Shown piece after piece: positions 26,640-34,613 of a stretch of 64,000 bases of DNA (positions are counted from its first letter, which is position 1; each line of letters opens with the position of its first letter). Position numbers and translations under genes: made by a program. This stretch comes from an uncultured Cuneatibacter sp. GTDB taxonomy: Bacteria; Bacillota; Clostridia; Lachnospirales; Lachnospiraceae. Under the pieces are notes generated by a model. That model had not been told where the DNA came from. It made no database searches and saw only the letters and a list, made by a program, of their open reading frames with translations. Location of the stretch: contig CAKQHB010000011.1 of NCBI GenBank assembly GCA_934234215.1, forward strand, positions 1 to 64,000, in the 5' to 3' direction.

Positions 26640-27221
26640 CTATGCTGCCACCGTCAGATCGCGGACACTTCGTCCCTCTCTCCACAGGCGACCGTAAACG
26701 CTGGTGCATTTGTCATATCGGGCAAATGTCCGCCGCGCTTCGCATTCATTACAATAAACCTTCCAGCATCCCACGCATTTACAGTTCTGTCCCCGGTTTC
26801 GAATAAAACCAACTACATCCCCCAGCGGGTAGCTCAAAAACAATCCGATCTCGTGCGGGAATGTATCGCTTTCCGCGATCCGTTCTTTCAGATGTTCCAA
26901 TGCTGTCTTGGGATCATGTCCGCAGTAGCCGCTCTTTTTCAAAAAGGTTTCCACCCCTTTTCCGGAAAGATCCGCCGAAAGGCGTTCCGGACGATACACA
27001 TAGATCAATGCGTGCTGCTCCCATTTGCGAAGAACGCAGATCCGAATGCCCTTGTTTTCCAAAATCCGGCTCCACAGCTCCTGCTGCTCCTGCAATTCTG
27101 TCTCTTCCTCGTAAGCATATTGAAACAGGCTGGCGGTTTTCAGGGATGCCAGTGTGGGGGCACAAAACTCGATCAGGTGTTGTTCAAATGTGCGATGCGT
27201 TGCCATGCAATGTTTTTCCAT
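26640..27221 (-). CDS. DUF3793 family protein
   Basis: A 193-residue cytoplasmic protein matching what I recall of DUF3793: opening FCAPTLASLKTASLFQYAY, central CVLRKWEQHALIYVYRP, then FLKKSGYC, FPHEIGLFLSYPLGDVVGF and a Cys-containing end (KCVGCWKVYCNECEA). Members occur beside flavodoxin and iron-uptake genes; the biochemical role is unknown. The four late cysteines could bind metal. ATG 27221 is used; Met6 is an alternative. 15 nt after the DUF2325 gene. Confidence 0.82.
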   Translation of the reverse strand: MEKHCMATHRTFEQHLIEFCAPTLASLKTASLFQYAYEEETELQEQQELWSRILENKGIRICVLRKWEQHALIYVYRPERLSADLSGKGVETFLKKSGYCGHDPKTALEHLKERIAESDTFPHEIGLFLSYPLGDVVGFIRNRGQNCKCVGCWKVYCNECEARRTFARYDKCTSVYGRLWREGRSVRDLTVAA

Positions 27222-27236
27222 GATCCATCCACCTGC

Positions 27237-27521
27237 TTAGTTTGCCGCATATGATGCAAATAATTCATTCAGTGCAGATGCGCTGCTGCTGTGTACATGT
27301 GCGATGGGAACATTGTTTCTCCTTGCTTCCTTGGAAGCGCTGATTGCCATCTTGTGAGAAACGGTGTTTGTGAACAGGATCAGCAGATCCGGACATCCCA
27401 TCTTTTTCTTGACGGAGCCATTCTCCTTCGTAAAAATCTTCGCTTTATGTCCGTAGCTTTTGCAAATATCAGAATACTGACATTCCATCCGCTCATTTCC
27501 TCCAATGATTACAACGCTCAT
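27237..27521 (-). CDS. DUF2325 family protein
   Basis: 94 residues, matching DUF2325: N-terminal MSVVIIGGNERMECQYSDIC, central LLILFTNTVSHKMAISASKEA and the end VPIAHVHSSSASALNELF. Such small proteins are frequent in clostridial metal and redox operons and may bind a metal through Cys/His residues; the function is unproven. ATG 27521 follows GAGGAGAAC; the frame to 27593 runs through promoter-proximal sequence. First gene of the operon, preceded by the regulated leader at 27546-27663. Confidence 0.8.
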   Translation of the reverse strand: MSVVIIGGNERMECQYSDICKSYGHKAKIFTKENGSVKKKMGCPDLLILFTNTVSHKMAISASKEARRNNVPIAHVHSSSASALNELFASYAAN

Positions 27522-27545
27522 TCCGGTGTTCTCCTCTGCTTGACT

Positions 27546-27561
27546 GTTAGTATGTGCTAAC
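27546..27561 (-). promoter_or_regulatory. Palindrome GTTAG-N6-CTAAC, proximal copy
   Basis: GTTAGTATGTGCTAAC, 25 nt before the DUF2325 start. The same half-sites and spacing recur at 27610-27625. The half-sites recall DtxR-type metal-repressor boxes, but the spacing is not the classical one. Confidence 0.5.
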
Positions 27562-27569
27562 TCTAGTGG

Positions 27570-27608
27570 AAAATAGAAAGCGGATGCGATCATCCGCTTT
27601 TCTATTTT
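27570..27608 (-). terminator. Leader hairpin of the DUF2325 operon
   Basis: AAAATAGAAAGCGGATG (27570-27586) pairs with CATCCGCTTTTCTATTTT (27591-27608), one bulged base. It lies downstream of the operon promoter and 82 bp past the nitroreductase stop. It could be the nitroreductase terminator or an attenuator in the leader. Confidence 0.5.
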
Positions 27609-27609
27609 C

Positions 27610-27663
27610 GTTAGTCTTGTCTAACTTTGTATATACAATAGCATACTGCCTTTTTGCTGTCAA
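27610..27663 (-). promoter_or_regulatory. Promoter and overlapping operator of the DUF2325-DUF3793-flavodoxin operon
   Basis: On the minus strand: TTGACA (27658-27663), 17 bp spacer, TATTGT (27635-27640). The palindrome GTTAGTCTTGTCTAAC (27610-27625) covers the expected transcription start, an ideal place for a repressor. Confidence 0.65.
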
Positions 27664-27690
27664 GCTTTTTTTACATCAGCAAACGCGTTC

Positions 27691-28242
27691 TTATTTTACA
27701 AATGTGAGTAACTGTTCTACTGTCTTTCTCTTCGGAGCAACGATTTCCTCATCTTCGCGGTAGCCAACTGCCATCAGCGCTGCAACTTCCTGATCTTCTG
27801 GAATCTGGAACAGCTCGGTCGCACGGTCAAAATCAAAGATTCCCATGGTCACAGTATCCAGTCCCAGCTCATGGCATGCCAGTGCAAATGTCTGGGACGC
27901 GATGCCGCAGTCGAACATCTGCCAGCCTTTTTCTTTTTCATTTGTGAAGCTGCCGTCTCTCTCATAACCGGAACGGTTGCGAACCATCGCGGTTGCGATG
28001 ATCATCGGTGCATTTTCAATAATTTTGGCATTATTCGGGAAAAGGTGGCCGCAGCATTCGTCTGCGATCTTTGCCTTCAGCTCCGGATCATCTACCACAT
28101 AATAGCGCGTTACCTGCGTATTCTTCCAGGAGGGAGCATAGGCTGCCGCTGCGATTGCCTGCTCGATCAGCTCATGAGGCACTGGCTTATCCGCATATTT
28201 TCTTACGCTTCTTCTCGTCTTGATACAGTCTAGTGTGTTCAT
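27691..28242 (-). CDS. Nitroreductase family protein
   Basis: A 183-residue FMN-dependent oxidoreductase of the nitroreductase superfamily. CIKTRRSVRKYADKPVPHEL and AYAPSWKNTQVTRYYVV are the FMN-binding N-terminal motifs, and AVGYREDEE is the usual late motif. ATG 28242 is preferred over ATG 28248 because GGAGAG is correctly spaced from it. It starts 29 nt after isoaspartyl dipeptidase and is probably cotranscribed. Physiological substrate unknown. Confidence 0.9.
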   Translation of the reverse strand: MNTLDCIKTRRSVRKYADKPVPHELIEQAIAAAAYAPSWKNTQVTRYYVVDDPELKAKIADECCGHLFPNNAKIIENAPMIIATAMVRNRSGYERDGSFTNEKEKGWQMFDCGIASQTFALACHELGLDTVTMGIFDFDRATELFQIPEDQEVAALMAVGYREDEEIVAPKRKTVEQLLTFVK

Positions 28243-28271
28243 TCTCATTCTCTCCTTTTTTAGATGAATTT

Positions 28272-29387
28272 TTATTTTGCCAGAGAATAGAAATCCTTCC
28301 AGTCCGTCTTTCCCATTGCATACACCTGCTCGATCTGCCAGTCCTCATTCATCAGGATCACATCCGCATCACTTCCGGCTGCCAGATGTCCCTTTCCCGG
28401 ATACAGATTCAATGCCTTTGCGACGTTCGCGGTCACAGGTGCCAATGCCTGCTCCACCGGAATGTGATGATTCCAGATCAGCGCCCGGACAGTGCGGAAC
28501 AGTGAAGAGACGCTGGAAACGCCCATTCCGATCAGTTCTTTGTCCTCGCCCCAGATCGGCATACTGCCATTTGCATCGGAGCTGAGAGTCAAATGTTCCG
28601 GCTGCGCATGCTCCATCCAATACAGAATGTCTTCCTGACGTTCCTCCGTATCGGCTCCGGTCGTAACGTCGATGTAGCCGCCTCTTGCAGCAAACTCATC
28701 GGCTCCGGGCTGATGGGTGATATGTGTAGGACGGAAATGCCATACCGGGATATCCGTCCGATCCAGAACTTCCAAAATGTCCGTCAAACCCGCCTTACCT
28801 CTGCCGGTATGCAAATGTACCACACCCGGTTTCTTTGCCAGAAGGCTCGCGATCCGCACCTGAGAAGTCAGACGAATCAACTCCTCTACCGTCGGATAAG
28901 AACAACGGTGGTCGGAAATTGCCAGCTTCACACCGAGAACTTCCTCGATGAAGGAAATGTCCCGGCTGACGCTTCCGCAAATATTGACGGAAGGATATTC
29001 ATAACCACCGGTCAGACACCAAGCGCTCATGCCTTCCTGACGCAGTCCTTTTACTTTGGACACAAGATTTTCCACACTGCGGGTCACGGAATCTGTTCCC
29101 AACAGTCCGACAACACTGGTGACGCCGTTTGACACACACTCACTCATGGTGATTTCATGGATCTTGCTGGCGAAACCGCTCTCTCCGCCACCGCCGGTGA
29201 TGTGAACGTGCTGGTCGATGAGACCTGGAATTGCGATCTTACCGGTGCCGTCAATCACTTCCGTCTTTTCCGGCAGGAAAAGTGACAGATTCGGGCCGAT
29301 CTCAGCGATTTTATCATTGACGATCAGGATATCGCAGACTCCCAGATCTTCCGGTGCATATACATGTACATTCTGGATGCAAATCAT
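28272..29387 (-). CDS. iadA: Isoaspartyl dipeptidase (beta-aspartyl-peptidase)
   Basis: A zinc amidohydrolase that cleaves beta-aspartyl dipeptides from damaged proteins. The 371-residue protein has GLIDQHVHITGGGGE (metal site HxH and substrate loop), LAISDHRCSYPT, VHLHTGRGKAGL and LSSDANGSMPIW (final Asp ligand). ATG 29387 follows GGAG; the frame to 29411 adds 8 residues without a ribosome site. Cytoplasmic; probably in one unit with the nitroreductase. Confidence 0.9.
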   Translation of the reverse strand: MICIQNVHVYAPEDLGVCDILIVNDKIAEIGPNLSLFLPEKTEVIDGTGKIAIPGLIDQHVHITGGGGESGFASKIHEITMSECVSNGVTSVVGLLGTDSVTRSVENLVSKVKGLRQEGMSAWCLTGGYEYPSVNICGSVSRDISFIEEVLGVKLAISDHRCSYPTVEELIRLTSQVRIASLLAKKPGVVHLHTGRGKAGLTDILEVLDRTDIPVWHFRPTHITHQPGADEFAARGGYIDVTTGADTEERQEDILYWMEHAQPEHLTLSSDANGSMPIWGEDKELIGMGVSSVSSLFRTVRALIWNHHIPVEQALAPVTANVAKALNLYPGKGHLAAGSDADVILMNEDWQIEQVYAMGKTDWKDFYSLAK

Positions 29388-29491
29388 AATTTCTCCATTT
29401 CTATGATACAATATTTTTGTCCTCTACAGACAAATTCTACATACCGCCATGATACACCGGAACACGCTCGTTGTAAAGAAAGTCTTGCTTA

Positions 29492-29953
29492 CTATTTTTC
29501 CTGCAGCTGCTTCCGGAACAATGTCCGGAAAATCAGACGGCTCAGCGGTCCGCAATATAACATCTGCCAAATCAACGCCATCGGCATGTTCATTCCCCAG
29601 GTCTGAATCCAAGTTCCAAAGCTCGGCTCCTTAAACAGCAGCGTTGCGACCAGACTCATGCAGGGACACATGATACAGATGATCATCAGAGAAATTGCAT
29701 AGGTGATAACCTGCGGACGATCGGTCGGACGAACAACGGTGAATGCCAGCTTTGTCGCCAGTTTTTCTACCACAAAGAACTCCAGCACACATGCAACGGG
29801 CACCATAATCGGCAGCTCATGAAGCGCCATCACAAAGGTCTGATCCGTCACACCTCCGGTGTTCAATGCAACATTGTACACAACCATTCCATAAACCATG
29901 ATCATTGCCATGATAATCGTAAAAATAACACTCTGAAACTTTGTCTTGGGCAT
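29492..29953 (-). CDS. DUF2798 family membrane protein
   Basis: 153 residues with four predicted membrane helices: VIFTIIMAMIMVYGMVVYNV, LPIMVPVACVLEFFVV, YAISLMIICIMCPCMSL and MALIWQMLYCGPLSRLI. This matches the DUF2798 pattern. Function unknown; some relatives sit near transporters. ATG 29953 follows CTGGAGGAG. It has its own promoter (30089-30117) and a long leader with a terminator-like hairpin. Confidence 0.82.
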   Translation of the reverse strand: MPKTKFQSVIFTIIMAMIMVYGMVVYNVALNTGGVTDQTFVMALHELPIMVPVACVLEFFVVEKLATKLAFTVVRPTDRPQVITYAISLMIICIMCPCMSLVATLLFKEPSFGTWIQTWGMNMPMALIWQMLYCGPLSRLIFRTLFRKQLQEK

Positions 29954-30015
29954 TTTCTTTTCTCCTCCAGTTTAAAAATAAAATTTTTATGGCACCATTT
30001 TCTGCATAAAAGGGC

Positions 30016-30067
30016 AAAAAAACAGGAGCAAAGCAACCAAACTTTCATCTCGTTGCTTCCGCTCCTG
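30016..30067 (-). promoter_or_regulatory. Terminator-like leader hairpin before the DUF2798 gene (candidate attenuator)
   Basis: On the minus strand CAGGAGCGGAAGCAAC pairs with GGTTGCTTTGCTCCTG (whole stem 30023-30067, one internal mismatch pair), followed by seven T (30016-30022). It lies between the promoter and the gene, where it would stop most transcripts unless relieved. The rest of the 29954-30371 gap holds the two divergent promoters and no gene. Confidence 0.6.
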
Positions 30068-30088
30068 CGACTACCATTCATTGTTCTT

Positions 30089-30117
30089 ATCATAGCATAC
30101 TCTCACAGTCTCTGTAA
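30089..30117 (-). promoter_or_regulatory. Promoter of the DUF2798 gene
   Basis: Minus strand: TTACAG (30112-30117), 17 bp spacer, TATGAT (30089-30094). Confidence 0.55.
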
Positions 30118-30287
30118 GTACTTTTTTTCATACACATATATTTTGTCACTTTATCCAACTACTAATTTTGTTTTTTTTCAGCCTTTGCACGCCCATATCT
30201 GTTTGGCTGATAAATTTCTCTCAACTTTCTTGCAACTTATTGTACACAAACCTCTTTTTCCCTCTCTTTTTCTCGTCACTTCTTCCA

Positions 30288-30316
30288 TTGACTTACTTTT
30301 TTCAGTATGTTATCAT
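30288..30316 (+). promoter_or_regulatory. Promoter of the HPr-like gene
   Basis: TTGACT (30288-30293), 17 bp spacer, TATCAT (30311-30316), 55 bp before the start codon. Confidence 0.6.
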
Positions 30317-30371
30317 AAAAATCGTTTCATTATGGACATCGTGTGTGGAACGGTATAGAGGAGGAACAGCT

Positions 30372-30626
30372 ATGGTAGAGAAGACAGTGATTGTTGACAC
30401 ACCTCATGCGCAGAAGGCGACACCTGCTGCACTGTTAGTACAGCTCGCAAGCCAGTATCAGAGTCAGATTCATCTGGTAACTGATCAGGCAAAGGTGAAT
30501 GCAAAAAGCATCATGGGGATGATGGCAATCGGTCTGGTTCCCGGAGATTCTGTTACGATCACAGCTAGTGGAGCTGATGAGGAAACCGCAGTTTCTGAGA
30601 TCGGAAATTTTCTGACGAACGCATGA
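30372..30626 (+). CDS. HPr-like protein lacking the catalytic histidine (Crh-like)
   Basis: 84 residues with the HPr fold. Numbering is in register with HPr: position 15, normally the phosphorylated His, is Lys; position 17, normally Arg, is Thr; Pro18 is kept; Ser46 is kept in NAKSIMGMM, the HPr-kinase site. It therefore cannot pass phosphate in the PTS but could be phosphorylated at Ser46 and act with CcpA, as Bacillus Crh does (Gln at 15). ATG 30372 follows GAGGAAC. Monocistronic, with its own promoter and terminator. The Crh-like role is inferred. Confidence 0.85.
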   Translation: MVEKTVIVDTPHAQKATPAALLVQLASQYQSQIHLVTDQAKVNAKSIMGMMAIGLVPGDSVTITASGADEETAVSEIGNFLTNA

Positions 30627-30703
30627 CATTTTACTGACAACGACGATTTTTTTATAGAGATATGAATTTTTCGTCCACACAAAATTAAATATTTTGACGA
30701 GTC

Positions 30704-30738
30704 AGGTATCCGGCCGGGTGGGGTCGGATACCTTTTTC
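30704..30738 (+). terminator. Terminator of the HPr-like gene
   Basis: AGGTATCCG (30704-30712) pairs with CGGATACCT (30725-30733), followed by TTTT. Confidence 0.8.
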
Positions 30739-30769
30739 GTAGCTGCTCCCGCAGCTACGAAAAAGGTAT
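30728..30769. repeat. Perfect inverted repeat overlapping the terminator
   Basis: ATACCTTTTTCGTAGCTGC (30728-30746) pairs with 30751-30769 over a 4 nt loop. It shares bases with the HPr terminator, so the two folds exclude each other. It lies 14 bp beyond the galT stop and may serve the leftward transcript. Confidence 0.75.
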
Positions 30770-30782
30770 GGCGAATGACTTT

Positions 30783-32282
30783 TTATAAGGTCGCCAGGAA
30801 CCTTCCAAATGCTTCTCTTCCCTCCGGCGTGCACTTGTATACACCGGCATCCTCCAATACCTGCAAGAAGACCTTTCCAATCTCCTGCTCCAGGATCTGG
30901 GGCAGGTTTTTTTTTGTCACCTGATCGTACTTCGGTAAAAATTCTGTTACCCAGTCCGCATGCTTTTCCAGTTCCGGATAGTCGGCTGGATTTTTACCTG
31001 CTGCCAATACCTCTGTCAGCAGATCCATCTCTTTTTGTAGGCGGGCAGGCAGGATTGCCATACCCATGACTTCGATCAGGCCGATATTTTCTTTCTTGAT
31101 ATGGTGCAGCTTTTCATGAGGATGGTACAATCCCATGGGATGCTCCGGCGTTGTGAGATTGTTCCGCAGCGTCAGATCCAGCTCAAACAGCTCTCCCCGC
31201 TTTCGCGCAATGGGAGTGATGGTGTTGTGCGGAACGCCATCGGTCTCTGCATAAACCATCGCAGCTTCATCGGTGTACCCTCTCCAGCAATCCAGCACAT
31301 GTGTTGCCAGATCGATCAGGCGCTTCGGATCGGCATGGCGGATGCGCAGAACGGACAGCGGCCAGTGCACAATACCAGCCTCCACATCCTCATAACCGGG
31401 AATGGATACCATCTGTTCCAACGGCGCTCTGCCCATTGCAAAGCAGTCCGCACCGCCCTGAAAATGGTCATGGCTCAGGATCGAACCACCGACGATGGGC
31501 AGATCTGCATTGGAACCCAGCATATAGTGAGGGAACTGTCCTACAAAGTCAAACAGCTTTTCAAAGGTCTTTCGCTCAATCTTCATCGGAATATGTTCGC
31601 CGTTGAACACAATGCAATGCTCCGGGTAATACACATAGGGAGAATACTGAAATCCCCAGGGCTGTCCGCAGATCGTCAGCGGTATGATACGGTGATTTTC
31701 TCGTGCCGGGTGGTTGAGCCTGCCTGCATAGCCTTCATTTTCCATGCAGAGCTGACACTTCGGATAGCTCGTACTCTTTGCCGCACCGGCTGCTGCAATG
31801 GCACGGGGATCTTTTTCCGGCTTAGACAGGTTGATCGTGATGTCGATGGGACCATAAGAGCTGTCCACCTTCCACTTGCGATCCTTTGCAATGCGGTCAC
31901 GTCGGATATAATTGCTATTTTGGCTGAATGCATAGAACCAGTCCGTTGCTTCTTTCGGACTCTCGGCGTAGTGCTTCGCAAACTCCTCCCGCACCTGAGC
32001 AGGTCTCGGCATAAGACAATTCATCAGCTTTGTGTCAAACAGATCCCGTTCTGTCACAGAATCCCCGATCTTTCCCCGGCGCACTGCCTCCTCCAGCAGA
32101 TCATTTAAAATATCTACCAGAGGCCGCTCCGACTTTGCCGCATCTTCCCCTTCTGATGTGGCAAAATCAGGCTCTTCAAAGCAATCCAACAGCAAATTTC
32201 TCGTATAGATTCGCTCACATTCCGGCGTTAACCCTGTCCGAACACCATACGTTACCAGTTCCTCAATCCAATCACCCAACAT
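30783..32282 (-). CDS. galT: UDP-glucose--hexose-1-phosphate uridylyltransferase (Firmicutes type)
   Basis: A Leloir-pathway enzyme that exchanges UMP between UDP-glucose and galactose-1-phosphate. The 499-residue length is that of the Firmicutes GalT class, which is longer than the E. coli type. Recognisable parts are the N-terminal DWIEELVTYG, CQLCMENEGYAGRLNHPARE and the region PIVGGSILSHDHFQGG, with histidines expected at the active site. ATG 32282 lies 29 nt after galK, so the two are an operon. Confidence 0.94.
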   Translation of the reverse strand: MLGDWIEELVTYGVRTGLTPECERIYTRNLLLDCFEEPDFATSEGEDAAKSERPLVDILNDLLEEAVRRGKIGDSVTERDLFDTKLMNCLMPRPAQVREEFAKHYAESPKEATDWFYAFSQNSNYIRRDRIAKDRKWKVDSSYGPIDITINLSKPEKDPRAIAAAGAAKSTSYPKCQLCMENEGYAGRLNHPARENHRIIPLTICGQPWGFQYSPYVYYPEHCIVFNGEHIPMKIERKTFEKLFDFVGQFPHYMLGSNADLPIVGGSILSHDHFQGGADCFAMGRAPLEQMVSIPGYEDVEAGIVHWPLSVLRIRHADPKRLIDLATHVLDCWRGYTDEAAMVYAETDGVPHNTITPIARKRGELFELDLTLRNNLTTPEHPMGLYHPHEKLHHIKKENIGLIEVMGMAILPARLQKEMDLLTEVLAAGKNPADYPELEKHADWVTEFLPKYDQVTKKNLPQILEQEIGKVFLQVLEDAGVYKCTPEGREAFGRFLATL

Positions 32283-32311
32283 GTATTTCCTGTCCCCTTT
32301 CTGCCTTTGTC

Positions 32312-33505
32312 TCAGTTTTCTTTGCTCTCCTGCTCGGTCAGCTTATGCGCACCGGCACCGACTTCCACCACATAAAACTCCGGTGTCTTGCCGACCTTCT
32401 TCTCATAGCCGCTCCGCAGCGTCTCAATGAAATTCGGAATGTCTTCATTCTTAACAAGGCTGACGGTGCAGCCTCCGAAGCCGCCTCCGGTAATTCTGGA
32501 ACCGTACACGCCCGGTACACTCCATGCCAGCTCCGCCAGAATATCCGTCTCCTCGCAAGAGGTCTCATAGTCGTCCCGCAGAGAAATGTGGGATTCGTTC
32601 ATCAGCTGTCCAAACGTTGCAATGTCTCTTTTTTTCAATGCTGCCATCGCGCGAATCGTTCTCTGATTTTCATACACTGCATGCTTTGCACGCTTTCTGC
32701 AAACCGGATCTGCGATTGCATCCTGATGTGCGTCAAACTCTGCCTCCGTCAAATCTCCCAGTGTTTGAATATCCACTACCTTCTGCAGATCCTTCAATGC
32801 GGTCTCGCTCTCTCTGCGTCTGTCATTGTAGGCAGAAGAAACCAGACTGTGCTTTACTTTACTGTTTGTGATGACAATCTTTGCATCCGGCAGTACGATG
32901 GGCGCATATTCATACTTCAATGTGTTCGTATCCAAAAAGATGGCACAGTCCTTCTCTCCCATTGCCGATGCGAACTGATCCATAATACCGCAGTTCATGC
33001 CGTTGAAATTATTCTCCGAATACTGACCGATTCGCGCCAGATCCACTCTGCTGATGTTCAGTCCGAAGGTATCCCGCAACATCAGTCCTGTCAGTACTTC
33101 CAGAGAAGCAGATGAGGATAGACCGGAACCTGCCGGAATATCGCCTGCAATCAGAATATCCATGCCGGAGGGAATCTCATACCCCCACTTACCGAACGCC
33201 CAAATCACCCCCTTCGGATAATTCGTCCATCCGGCTTCTTTTTTCATCACCAGATCATCCAGTGATGTCTCTATTACACCCAGATCTGCAAAATTTGCAG
33301 AATACAGATGAATCTTACGGTCCTCTCTCCTGCGAATGATGCCGTAAGTGCCGATGGTCAAAGCGCAGGGAAATACATGTCCGCCATTGTAATCGGTGTG
33401 CTCTCCGATGAGATTCACACGACCCGGTGCAAAGTAAACTTCATAGTCCCCAGCACCATACAGCTCTGTAAATTTCTGTTCCAGTTCGGAAATCACAATA
33501 TTCAT
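32312..33505 (-). CDS. galK: Galactokinase
   Basis: Phosphorylates galactose at C1 using ATP. The 397-residue GHMP kinase has the galactokinase signature GRVNLIGEHTDYNGGHV near residue 30, the ATP loop PAGSGLSSSAS and the C-terminal motif RITGGGFGGCTVSLV. ATG 33505 follows GGAGG. First gene of galKT; divergent from an AraC-type regulator that may control it. Confidence 0.95.
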   Translation of the reverse strand: MNIVISELEQKFTELYGAGDYEVYFAPGRVNLIGEHTDYNGGHVFPCALTIGTYGIIRRREDRKIHLYSANFADLGVIETSLDDLVMKKEAGWTNYPKGVIWAFGKWGYEIPSGMDILIAGDIPAGSGLSSSASLEVLTGLMLRDTFGLNISRVDLARIGQYSENNFNGMNCGIMDQFASAMGEKDCAIFLDTNTLKYEYAPIVLPDAKIVITNSKVKHSLVSSAYNDRRRESETALKDLQKVVDIQTLGDLTEAEFDAHQDAIADPVCRKRAKHAVYENQRTIRAMAALKKRDIATFGQLMNESHISLRDDYETSCEETDILAELAWSVPGVYGSRITGGGFGGCTVSLVKNEDIPNFIETLRSGYEKKVGKTPEFYVVEVGAGAHKLTEQESKEN

Positions 33506-33635
33506 ACCAAAAATCCTCCATTTTTTGAAAATTTTAAGTTTCGTTCTTTTCTTTTCCTGCTATACTATAACTATAGTGCGTAGAAACCATATTTTCTATA
33601 AATATATTTACAAATAATGAAAGGATATTGAGATT

Positions 33636-34613
33636 ATGCAGATTCTCACGGATCACGACCAAAAAGAATTGAAGCCCCACGGCAGTTTCGCATTTCCCCT
33701 GCTCATCAGTCACGAGCGCCTGTCTGCGTTTGACCTGCGTTCTTTTTGCTGGCACTGGCATCCGGAGATCGAGCTGACGTTTGTTACCTCCGGCGATATT
33801 CTCTATCAGGTCAATGACAAGGTTTATCATCTCCACGAAGGGCAGGGACTTTTCTGTAATCAAAACGCCCTGCACTCCGGACAGCGAGCGGACTCGCCGG
33901 ACTGTCACTACCTGTCCATCACATTCCATCCCCGTCTGTTGTACGGGTATTCTTCCAGCCTCATGCAGGAAAAGTATGTGAACCCGATTCTGCAAAATCC
34001 AGATTTGTCCTCTCTGCTGCTCTCCCCGGAAATTCCGTGGCAGATGAGCATCCTGTCCGCACTGCGGCAGTTCCCGATTCTCGGACGAGAGCATCCGGAA
34101 GCGCCGGAATTTTCTCAGCTCATGTCACTTCTGTCCATCTGGCAGCTGCTTTTTGAGCATACAAAAATCCCGGCAGAAGGGCAGCCCTTCCGTCGGGATC
34201 GCGATACGGAACGTATCCGTATGATTTTGGAATTTATTCAGGCACATTATGCAGAGTCCATCACGCTGCAGGACATTGCCGATCAGATCCATCTGTGCCG
34301 CAGTGAAGTCTGCCGTCTGTTCCAGCGTTACATGAACCAGACATTGATTGCCTACCTCACTTCTTATCGCATCGAGCAAAGCCTGCCGCTGTTGCGGGAC
34401 ACGTCTTACAGCATCAGCGACATCGCCGCCCGCTGCGGTTTTGCAGTGCCAGGTTATTTTACAAAGACTTTCCGGGAACACATCGGCTGCTCGCCACGGA
34501 AATACCGAGCACAACCATCAATGTTTTCTCCAGGTGCTGCGGGTCAGAAGGATCAGAATCGGGAAGATTTCCAGACGACCTGCCAGCATATCCAGAATCA
34601 GAACGATCTTTGA
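33636..34613 (+). CDS. AraC-family transcriptional regulator with N-terminal cupin
   Basis: 325 residues. The N-terminal sugar-sensing cupin (about 30-110, with FCWHWHPEIELTFV and LHEGQGLFCNQNALH) is followed by a linker and the two-helix-turn-helix AraC domain (about 190-290, with ITLQDIADQIHLCRSEVCRL and CGFAVPGYFTKTFREHIGCS). Divergence from galKT suggests control of galactose use, by inference. The last 32 codons overlap the end of trkH on the other strand by 96 bp; the tail past KYRAQ is not typical and may be added by loss of an earlier stop. Confidence 0.88.
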   Translation: MQILTDHDQKELKPHGSFAFPLLISHERLSAFDLRSFCWHWHPEIELTFVTSGDILYQVNDKVYHLHEGQGLFCNQNALHSGQRADSPDCHYLSITFHPRLLYGYSSSLMQEKYVNPILQNPDLSSLLLSPEIPWQMSILSALRQFPILGREHPEAPEFSQLMSLLSIWQLLFEHTKIPAEGQPFRRDRDTERIRMILEFIQAHYAESITLQDIADQIHLCRSEVCRLFQRYMNQTLIAYLTSYRIEQSLPLLRDTSYSISDIAARCGFAVPGYFTKTFREHIGCSPRKYRAQPSMFSPGAAGQKDQNREDFQTTCQHIQNQNDL

